Source of the DNA: JAYTUJ01 sp043744615
GTDB lineage: Bacteria; Patescibacteriota; Minisyncoccia; Phycocordibacterales; CAIRYW01
Direction of reading: 5' to 3'
Length of the DNA stretch: 5,160 bases
Assembly (NCBI GenBank): GCA_043744615.1
Contig: JAYTUJ010000045.1
Location: forward strand, 1 to 5,160
In this document: piece by piece, positions 1 through 5,160 of the stretch
Layout: each line of letters starts with the position of its first letter
Numbering within the stretch: position 1 is the stretch's first letter
The notes under the pieces: model-generated
What the model saw: the letters and a program-made list of their open reading frames with translations, nothing else
The model's database searches: none
What the model was told of the DNA's origin: nothing
Position numbers and translations under genes: made by a program

Positions 1-962
1 TTTGGTTCGGGGGCAAGCAGGTGATTATGGGAACACTTTCTATAGGAAACTTCAGTGCCTTTCTATCATACTCTGCAATGTTTGTATGGCCACTTTTTGT
101 ACTTTCTTTTGTCGGTACTGCAATTTCTCGTGGAGCAGTTTCATTAAAGCGAATTAATGAGGTGATTAATTCTGAGGTTCTTGTTGAACCAGGTCAGTAC
201 GTAGCTGAGTTAAAAGGCGATATTGAATTTAAAGATGTTTCACTTTCTTATAAAGATACTGAAGGTGTCGAAAAGTTTGTTCTCAAAAATATTTCGTTTT
301 CAATTAATTCAAAAACAAAAACAGCAATTGTTGGCCCAACTGCAGCAGGAAAAACTCAATTATTTTATTTATTGTCAGGTCTTGTGCTCCCAACAAGTGG
401 TCAAATATTAATTGATGGACGTCCGATGTCTGAATATAAAACAAGTGATCTACTTTCGCATATTGGTTTAGTATTTCAAGATAGTATTATTTTCAATACA
501 ACACTTCGCGAAAACATTGCTTTTTCATTACAAACAACACAAGAATCTTTGCAAAAAGCATTAGCTACTGCAGAGCTTGAAGGTCTTGTTACAGAATTGC
601 CAAAAGGCTTAGATACAATGGTGAGCGAGCGGGGTACTACATTATCTGGTGGTCAAAAACAGCGATTAATGCTTGCGCGTGCTTTGGCAATTGAACCGAA
701 AATACTTTTACTCGATGATTTTACTGCACGAGTCGATCAAGCAACCGAGGTTTCTATTTTACAAGGCGTTACCAAAAATTATCCTGATGTTACATTAATT
801 TCTATTACTCAAAAAATTGAACCAATTAAACAATATGAAAAAATTATTGTTTTAATGGAAGGTGAATTAGTTGCAACAGGAACACACGATGATTTGTTAA
901 AAAATTCTTTTGAATATCAACAAATATATCAATCACAAATGACAACCGAACAACATATATGA
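1..962 (+). CDS. Heterodimeric ABC exporter subunit with degenerate ATP site (5' partial)
   Basis: This is the C-terminal part of a fused permease-ATPase (type IV ABC exporter, MdlB/LmrC/TM287-like). The reading frame is open to the window edge; the first whole codon is at 3 and reads WFGGKQVIMGTLSIGNF, a typical end of the permease domain, so the GTG at 21 is not the real start. Numbering from that GTG codon, residues 8-33 are the last membrane helix. The ATPase domain follows: A-loop Tyr77, Walker A GPTAAGKT (105-112), Q-loop Gln153, X-loop SERG (202-205), intact signature LSGGQ (208-212) and Walker B ILLLDD (228-233). Asp233 stands where the catalytic Glu belongs, and Gln264 (ITQK) replaces the H-loop His. 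From memory, TM287 has the same DD and TQK pattern. The subunit should therefore bind ATP at a non-hydrolysing site and pair with the next gene, which starts inside its stop codon (ATGA). Substrate is unknown; multidrug, lipid or peptide export are all possible. Confidence 0.95.
   Translation, partial: WFGGKQVIMGTLSIGNFSAFLSYSAMFVWPLFVLSFVGTAISRGAVSLKRINEVINSEVLVEPGQYVAELKGDIEFKDVSLSYKDTEGVEKFVLKNISFSINSKTKTAIVGPTAAGKTQLFYLLSGLVLPTSGQILIDGRPMSEYKTSDLLSHIGLVFQDSIIFNTTLRENIAFSLQTTQESLQKALATAELEGLVTELPKGLDTMVSERGTTLSGGQKQRLMLARALAIEPKILLLDDFTARVDQATEVSILQGVTKNYPDVTLISITQKIEPIKQYEKIIVLMEGELVATGTHDDLLKNSFEYQQIYQSQMTTEQHI
959..962 (+). other. ATGA stop-start overlap coupling the two exporter genes
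   Basis: The ATG of the second exporter gene (959-961) overlaps the TGA stop of the first (960-962). No Shine-Dalgarno-like purine run lies within about 15 nt upstream. Translation of the second subunit therefore probably depends on ribosomes finishing the first, which suits a 1:1 heterodimer. The overlap is seen directly; the coupling is inferred. Confidence 0.8.
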
Positions 963-2761
963 GCGATACAAAATTAACATACGCATTAAATACTGACTCT
1001 GCATCTTTTAAAAAAGATTCTACACGTTCTTCAGCATGGGCAAATGCAAAAGAATTTTTTGTGTTTTTAAAAGGTGATGGAATGAAATTAGTGATTGCGT
1101 TTATTATGATTTTAATAAACTCAGGTGCTAACGTCGTCACTCCTTATTTGATTGCACGAGCGCTTGATACATATATTGCTCAAGGAAATTTAACAGGACT
1201 CAGTCATCTTCTTTTATTGTTAGCGGGCCTGTACGTGATTACTGTTTTTGCTGGATATCTGCAAGGTATATTAGTAGGAAATATCGCACAACGAACATTG
1301 TTTCGACTTCGTGAAGCCTTGTTTAATAAATTACAACAATTACCAATTGCTTTCTTTAACCAAAACAAATCAGGTGATTTAATGTCTCGTATCAACAATG
1401 ATACCGACAAACTTAATCAATTTATTTCACAAAGTTTAGCTCGCTTTGTCGGAAGCTTCTTTTCTCTTTTTGGAATCGCTGTGTTTACGTTATTTATTAA
1501 TTTTAAATTAGCAGTTGTAATGCTTTCGGTTACGGTGCTTCTTTTTATAATTACAAAAATGTTGTCGCCATGGATTGAGCGACAAAATAAAAAGAGTTTA
1601 ACGACAATTGGAAACCTTTCTTCTTCGCTGCAAGAAAACATAACTAATTTTAGAGTTATTGTTGCGTATAGCAAACGTGATTATTTTCGATCACATCTCG
1701 AAAGAGTAAATCAGTCTACATTTGATACTGCACTCCGGTCAGGAACCGCTAACCGAATTTTTGAACCCATTTATGATTTTGCAGGAGCAATTGCTTTAAT
1801 TGCAGTGCTTTCATATGGTCTACAACTTATCTCTACCGGATCTTTAACGATTGGTCTTTTGGTTGCTTTCGTAAGTTATACACAAAAATTTTATGATCCG
1901 TTAAGAATCCTGGCAACTATTTTTGGTACGATTCAAATTTCAACGGCAGCGTGGTCTCGAATCCGAGAAGTGTTTGGATTAAAAAATAATCTTCAAATGA
2001 GTCCAACAGAAGAAATGTTAAAAACAGTTCCAAAAAATAATTTACGAATGGAACTTAATGATGTTTCTTTTGGATACGAAGATAATCGAATGGTCATCGA
2101 GAACGCAACACTTGCTTTTGAAGCAGGAAAAACATACGCACTTGTTGGCCCAACAGGCGGTGGAAAATCTACATTGGCAAGTTTAATGGCTCATTTGTAT
2201 GATCCAACATCAGGCGTTGTATATCTTAATAGTAAGCCTATTTGTTCGTACACACATGAAGAACGCGCACAGCAAATTAGTGTAATTTTACAAGACCCAA
2301 TTTTGTTTTCAGGAACAGTTGCAGATAATATTCGATACGGAAACGATGAATTAAAAGACATGAGCAATGAAGAGCTAAAAAAACTTTTAGATCAAAAAGG
2401 GTTTTCTGAAGTCATTGAACGTTTTGACGGGGGACTTCAAACAGTAATTACACAAGGCTCGGGGGTTGGTTTAAGTATTGGTCAAAAACAATTAGTATCT
2501 TTTATGCGAGCAATTTTACGTCAGCCATTATTACTTATTCTTGATGAAGCAACAGCAAACATTGATACGGTAACCGAAGCACTGCTTAATAAAACACTCG
2601 AAGCCTTACCAAAAGAAACTACAAAAGTAATTATTGCCCATCGATTAAATACAATTAAAGAAGCAGATGAAATCATGTTTGTGAACGGACATCATGTTAC
2701 AAAAGCAGGAAGTTTTGACAATGCAATTTCTTTGATCGAGAGTTCAAAAAGAACAAGTTAA
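959..2761 (+). CDS. Heterodimeric ABC exporter subunit with catalytic ATP site
   Basis: This is a complete 600-residue half-transporter (TM288/LmrD-like), the usual length for fused permease-ATPase subunits. After a polar N-terminus come about six membrane helices (roughly 43-65, 82-105, 160-180, 183-200, 273-292, 296-310). The coupling-helix region includes FFNQNKSGDLMSRINND (132-148). The ATPase domain has A-loop Tyr373, Walker A GPTGGGKST (397-405), Q-loop Gln445, Walker B LLILDE with catalytic Glu530, D-loop ANID (532-535) and H-loop His561 (IAHRLNTI). Its signature motif is LSIGQ (505-509), with Ile507 in place of the first Gly of LSGGQ, and the X-loop ER pair is missing. These defects complement those of the preceding subunit: this protein's Walker motifs plus the partner's LSGGQ make the working site. 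The protein sits in the inner membrane and presumably exports a hydrophobic compound or peptide. The ATG start is fixed by the ATGA overlap and by good alignment of the N-terminus. Substrate cannot be read from sequence. Confidence 0.96.
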   Translation: MSDTKLTYALNTDSASFKKDSTRSSAWANAKEFFVFLKGDGMKLVIAFIMILINSGANVVTPYLIARALDTYIAQGNLTGLSHLLLLLAGLYVITVFAGYLQGILVGNIAQRTLFRLREALFNKLQQLPIAFFNQNKSGDLMSRINNDTDKLNQFISQSLARFVGSFFSLFGIAVFTLFINFKLAVVMLSVTVLLFIITKMLSPWIERQNKKSLTTIGNLSSSLQENITNFRVIVAYSKRDYFRSHLERVNQSTFDTALRSGTANRIFEPIYDFAGAIALIAVLSYGLQLISTGSLTIGLLVAFVSYTQKFYDPLRILATIFGTIQISTAAWSRIREVFGLKNNLQMSPTEEMLKTVPKNNLRMELNDVSFGYEDNRMVIENATLAFEAGKTYALVGPTGGGKSTLASLMAHLYDPTSGVVYLNSKPICSYTHEERAQQISVILQDPILFSGTVADNIRYGNDELKDMSNEELKKLLDQKGFSEVIERFDGGLQTVITQGSGVGLSIGQKQLVSFMRAILRQPLLLILDEATANIDTVTEALLNKTLEALPKETTKVIIAHRLNTIKEADEIMFVNGHHVTKAGSFDNAISLIESSKRTS

Positions 2762-2771
2762 GTAGTATACT
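2743..2771 (+). promoter_or_regulatory. Candidate sigma-70 promoter ahead of the kinase gene
   Basis: A -10-like TATACT (2766-2771, 5 of 6 to TATAAT) lies 17 nt downstream of a -35-like TTCAAA (2743-2748, 4 of 6 to TTGACA). It overlaps the end of the exporter gene. A start about 7 nt after the -10 box would fall at 2778-2779, on the kinase ATG itself, giving a leaderless transcript. In AT-rich DNA such matches arise by chance, so this is only a candidate; read-through from the exporter is equally possible across the 17-nt gap. Confidence 0.35.
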
Positions 2772-2778
2772 AATAGTA

Positions 2779-4098
2779 ATGAAAAAAGATTTATTTTATT
2801 TTTCTACTATTTTTTGTTTTATATTAGCAATCGGTATCGGCACTGGTTTTTTTCTGTATAATTATTTTCATAAAGATGAATTAAATTCACTGATTTCGCG
2901 AGCAAATATAATTTCTTCATTAATTGACCTTGACCAATTAAGTACGCTTTCTATTACAACACCAGACGTATCAAATCAAAATTATCTTAATTTAAAAAAC
3001 AGTTTAATAAAAATTTCTTCATACAATAGCGATACTCGTTTTACGTATGTTATGGTGCAAAAAGAAAAAAAGATTTATTTTATTGCAGATTCTGAACCCG
3101 CATCTTCGCCTGATTCTTCACCGCTCGGACAACAATATACTGAAGCTCCCACAGGGCTATATGATACTTTTAATAAAGGTGAAGCACATACATTAGGGCC
3201 ATATACCGATCGATGGGGTTCATGGATATCTGCTTTTGTTCCTGTATTTGATTCATCAGGAAATGTAATATATGCAGTTGGTATTGATATTGATTCAGCT
3301 GCACATTATCGAATTTTATATAGTGTTATTTTACTCACTTCTATTGTAACAATATTCTTTTTAATTATTATAATAGCCACATATCGGTTACGAAAAAAAG
3401 AAAAAAAGATTATTCAAATAAAATCTGATTTTATTACGCTTGCTGCACACGAACTTCGGTCACCATTGTCGCTTATGCGTTGGCGATTAAGTATGCTTGT
3501 AGAAAATTCTGAAATTAATGAAAATGTAAAAAAAGAAATTGAAGAAATAAAAATATCGACACTTCGTCTGATTACAATGACAAACTCAGTGTTAGTTACC
3601 ACTGCGACTGAACATAATATTATTGACCACCAAAAATTTCAATTGGTAGATGTTTCAATTTCGATAGTAAAAGCTATTGAAGCGCTTAAAGATATGCAGA
3701 AACAAAAAAATATCTCAATTAACCTTTCTGAATATCTTAAAAAACCTTGCCTTGTTTTGGGAGAAATAGAAAAATTAGAATTAGTGTTTATTAATTTATT
3801 AAGTAATTCAATAAAGTATAGCCCTCAAGGAAGTACTGTTTTTGTTACGCTTTCGTCAGAAGGTCTTAAAAAAGTTATCGTAATTGAAGATCAGGGAATA
3901 GGAATTTCTAAAAAAGAAATTAAAAACATATTCGATGGTTTTTTTCGAGCCGAAAATGCAAAACGATCAGGTGTGCGTGGCTCAGGTTTTGGATTATACA
4001 TGACTAAAAAGATTATTGAATTTTTCGGAGGAGTGATAGAATGTAGTTCAGAGATCAATAAAGGAACAACTTTTAAGGTTACTTTAAATACTAAATAA
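2779..4098 (+). CDS. Membrane sensor histidine kinase with extracytoplasmic Cache/PDC-like domain
   Basis: This 439-residue protein is a two-component sensor kinase. Membrane helix 1 is at about 6-29 and helix 2 at about 178-201. The roughly 150 residues between them face outside and resemble a PDC/Cache-type PAS-like sensor: TYVMVQKEKKIYFIADSEP near 89-107, GPYTDRWGSWISAFVPVFD at 140-158 and VGIDIDSA at 167-174. No HAMP domain follows helix 2, only a Lys-rich linker (203-215). The HisKA H-box is DFITLAAHELRSPLS with phospho-acceptor His224. The ATPase domain shows the N-box NLLSNSIKYS (Asn339, Asn343), G1 DQGIGI (371-376), F-box FDGFFRAENA (385-394), G2 GSGFGLYM (401-408) and KGTTF (428-432), so it looks catalytically complete. 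It should autophosphorylate and pass phosphate to the regulator encoded next, with which it overlaps by one base. The start ATG lies 17 nt after the exporter stop and gives a short positive N-terminus before helix 1. No Shine-Dalgarno is present. The ligand is unknown. Confidence 0.94.
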   Translation: MKKDLFYFSTIFCFILAIGIGTGFFLYNYFHKDELNSLISRANIISSLIDLDQLSTLSITTPDVSNQNYLNLKNSLIKISSYNSDTRFTYVMVQKEKKIYFIADSEPASSPDSSPLGQQYTEAPTGLYDTFNKGEAHTLGPYTDRWGSWISAFVPVFDSSGNVIYAVGIDIDSAAHYRILYSVILLTSIVTIFFLIIIIATYRLRKKEKKIIQIKSDFITLAAHELRSPLSLMRWRLSMLVENSEINENVKKEIEEIKISTLRLITMTNSVLVTTATEHNIIDHQKFQLVDVSISIVKAIEALKDMQKQKNISINLSEYLKKPCLVLGEIEKLELVFINLLSNSIKYSPQGSTVFVTLSSEGLKKVIVIEDQGIGISKKEIKNIFDGFFRAENAKRSGVRGSGFGLYMTKKIIEFFGGVIECSSEINKGTTFKVTLNTK

Positions 4099-4100
4099 TG
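4096..4100 (+). other. TAATG stop-start overlap coupling kinase and regulator
   Basis: The kinase stop TAA (4096-4098) shares its last A with the ATG of the regulator (4098-4100). The only purine run nearby (AAGG at 4075-4078) is 19 nt from the ATG, too far for a normal ribosome site. Re-initiation by the terminating ribosome is the simplest reading. Confidence 0.75.
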
Positions 4101-4478
4101 GAACACAACAAACAAAAAACAGTTTTAATTGTAGACGATGAACCAGCATTTCGAATGCTGTTAACTGATTTATTTACAAAAAATAATATTCATGTGATCA
4201 GTGCAGAAAATAGCCAACATGCATTTGAAATTATTACTACTCAAAAACCAAACTTAGTAATTACAGATATAATTATGCCGGGGGAATCGGGCCTTGATTT
4301 GATTGAAAAAGTTCGAGCTACTCCAGAAATTGCACAAACATTTTTTATTGTCCTCACTAATTCATTAAAATCAATGGATCTAGTTCATGCACTCAATGAA
4401 AAGGTAACTATCTTTTTACAAAAATCTGACATTGAACCTAACTTTTTATTACAAAAAGTTAATGAAAATCTCAAGTAG
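4098..4478 (+). CDS. Single-domain (CheY/Spo0F-like) response regulator
   Basis: This 126-residue protein is a lone receiver domain. The acidic pair is Asp13-Asp14 in VLIVDDEP, the phospho-acceptor is Asp57 in VITDIIMPGESGLDLI, the switch residue is Thr87 in FIVLTN, and the conserved Lys is Lys109 in IFLQKSD with aromatic switch candidate Phe106. The protein ends about 17 residues after Lys109, so there is no room for a DNA-binding or enzymatic output domain. The Lys is followed by Ser, not the usual cis-Pro, and Thr87 is followed by Asn, not Ala. It is most likely the phosphorylation partner of the histidine kinase encoded directly upstream with a 1-nt overlap. The output must come through binding another protein or phosphorelay to a distant factor. 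Single-domain regulators with a Lys-Ser edge are, as far as I recall, common in Patescibacteria. Confidence 0.94.
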   Translation: MEHNKQKTVLIVDDEPAFRMLLTDLFTKNNIHVISAENSQHAFEIITTQKPNLVITDIIMPGESGLDLIEKVRATPEIAQTFFIVLTNSLKSMDLVHALNEKVTIFLQKSDIEPNFLLQKVNENLK

Positions 4479-4539
4479 AAATATTGTTTTGCATTTAAAA
4501 TTTCGTTTTTTAGCAAAAATAGTGTAATCTTCTAGTACT
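4479..4539 (+). promoter_or_regulatory. Intergenic spacer with weak candidate promoter for the ABC-F gene
   Basis: This 61-nt AT-rich spacer is the longest non-coding stretch in the window. A -10-like TGTAAT (4523-4528, 5 of 6) sits 11 nt before the ATG at 4540, without a convincing -35 at 16-18 nt spacing. No Shine-Dalgarno precedes the ATG. A 6-bp inverted repeat (TTTTGC at 4487-4492, GCAAAA at 4513-4518) encloses a 20-nt loop but has no following T-run, so it is not called a terminator. The gap suggests the ABC-F gene may have its own short-leader transcript. Confidence 0.3.
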
Positions 4540-5160
4540 ATGGCTAGTAATGAAGTTGTTATCAGATTTGAAGGCGTGTCGTTTGAATACGGCTCTAATA
4601 AACCTATCTTAGAAGAGGCTACCTTTTCTGTGCGCCGAGGAATGAAAGTAACCCTAATGGGTCAAAATGGAGCTGGAAAATCAACCCTTTTTGGGCTTAT
4701 TACCGGTACTTCACAACCAGAGGCAGGAAAAATAAATTTAAGCCAACAACTTTCAATTGCTACTGCTCCACAAGTTATTCCTCGAACTGAAATGGACTTA
4801 ACTATTCGAGAATTTTTTGCAAAACGATTTTCAAAAGTAATCTACGATATTGATCCTCGTATTGATAAAATATTAGAAGTCGTTCAATTATCTGCTCCGC
4901 ACGACCGAATTGTAAAATCATTTTCTGGAGGGCAACAAGCACGATTACTTTTGGCATCTGCATTAATTCAAGATCCTGATATTTTATTACTTGATGAACC
5001 AACAAACAATCTTGATAAAGCAGGAATTGAACATCTCACAGATTTTCTTAAAAATTATAAAAAAACTGTATTGGTAATTTCTCACGATGCAGATTTTTTG
5101 AATTCATTCTCAGACGGAGTTTTGTATCTTGATGTATTTACCCATAAAATTGAACAATAC
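4540..5160 (+). CDS. ABC-F family ATPase, N-terminal ATP-binding domain (3' partial)
   Basis: The frame is open from the ATG at 4540 to the window edge (207 residues, no stop). It encodes a soluble ABC ATPase domain with no membrane segment. A-loop candidate is Tyr17 (FEYG), Walker A GQNGAGKST (41-49), signature FSGGQQAR (128-135), Walker B ILLLDEP (148-154) with catalytic Glu153, D-loop NNLD (156-159) and H-loop His182 (VISHDADFL). The DEPTNNLD motif, the SHDxxFL motif and the trailing DGVLYLD...KIEQY are characteristic of ABC-F proteins (Uup/EttA/VmlR group), which carry two such domains and act on the ribosome. The second domain and the inter-domain linker would lie beyond the window. The Walker A to signature distance is only about 87 residues, so a long helical arm insertion like that of EttA is absent. 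The signature is FSGGQ, not the LSGGW or LSGGE often seen in this domain of ABC-F. A single-domain transporter ATPase is the alternative. The start is supported by the domain beginning right after it. Confidence 0.85.
   Translation, partial: MASNEVVIRFEGVSFEYGSNKPILEEATFSVRRGMKVTLMGQNGAGKSTLFGLITGTSQPEAGKINLSQQLSIATAPQVIPRTEMDLTIREFFAKRFSKVIYDIDPRIDKILEVVQLSAPHDRIVKSFSGGQQARLLLASALIQDPDILLLDEPTNNLDKAGIEHLTDFLKNYKKTVLVISHDADFLNSFSDGVLYLDVFTHKIEQY

Noticed and set aside
21..29. GTG at 21 or ATG at 27 as true start of the first gene
   Set aside because: The same frame stays open upstream to position 3 and encodes WFGGKQ, which belongs to the permease end of the exporter; no ribosome site precedes either codon. 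The gene is cut by the window edge.
223..411. Plus-strand 62-codon frame inside the first gene
   Set aside because: It is an out-of-frame shadow of the ATPase domain, rich in Lys and Gln from A-rich DNA, with no independent support.
844..1140. Minus-strand open frame of 98 codons
   Set aside because: It lies antisense across the junction of two well-supported exporter genes and has no recognisable motif; the same applies to the other minus-strand frames at 1204-1410, 1417-1674, 3414-3602, 3891-4115 and 4802-5005.
2715..2720. Perfect TTGACA -35 box
   Set aside because: It lies in coding sequence, and no -10-like hexamer occurs 16-18 nt downstream (the sequence there is GAGAGT-like); the TATACT is 45 nt away.
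2782..3084. Exact 19-nt A/T-rich direct repeat at 2782-2800 and 3066-3084
   Set aside because: The copies are read in different frames of the kinase gene and are low-complexity; chance similarity in AT-rich DNA explains them.
4487..4518. Inverted repeat TTTTGC / GCAAAA as a terminator after the regulator gene
   Set aside because: The stem is only 6 bp with two G-C pairs, the loop is 20 nt and no T-run follows, so intrinsic termination is unlikely.
1..5160. Recoded UGA (Gly code as in Gracilibacteria/Absconditabacteria)
   Set aside because: TGA at 960-962 serves as a stop exactly where the next gene begins, and no conserved motif is interrupted by TGA.

Overview
This is an AT-rich window from a compact bacterial genome. 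It carries five protein genes, all on the + strand, and almost no intergenic DNA. The standard code works: TGA ends the first gene, and no in-frame TGA is needed anywhere. None of the four visible start codons has a Shine-Dalgarno sequence at normal distance, and CGA is the commonest arginine codon. The response regulator has a Lys-Ser (not Lys-Pro) active-site edge and no output domain. Together with the gene packing this suggests a Candidate Phyla Radiation (Patescibacteria) type organism. That placement is an inference from style, not a database match.

Layout: (1) Positions 1-962 hold the 3' part of a half-size ABC exporter subunit whose start lies outside the window. (2) Positions 959-2761 hold a complete second exporter subunit, joined to the first by a 4-nt ATGA overlap. 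(3) After a 17-nt gap, 2779-4098 encodes a membrane sensor histidine kinase. (4) Positions 4098-4478 encode a single-domain response regulator, overlapping the kinase gene by 1 nt (TAATG). (5) After a 61-nt spacer, 4540 to the window end encodes the first ATP-binding domain of an ABC-F type ATPase, cut off by the window edge.

How they work together: the two exporter subunits carry complementary defects. The first has Asp for the catalytic Glu and Gln for the switch His; the second has a damaged signature motif. This is the pattern of heterodimeric exporters such as TM287/288, with one degenerate and one working ATP site. The kinase has a periplasmic or external Cache/PDC-like sensor between two membrane helices and should phosphorylate Asp57 of the adjacent regulator. 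That regulator has no DNA-binding domain, so its output must be protein-protein or pass through another partner. The ABC-F protein would act on ribosomes or be a translation or antibiotic-protection factor. Exporter, sensor and ABC-F side by side could form an envelope-stress or drug-response locus, but only proximity supports this. No mobile element, CRISPR array, tRNA or rRNA was seen, and no gene-free stretch exceeds 61 nt.
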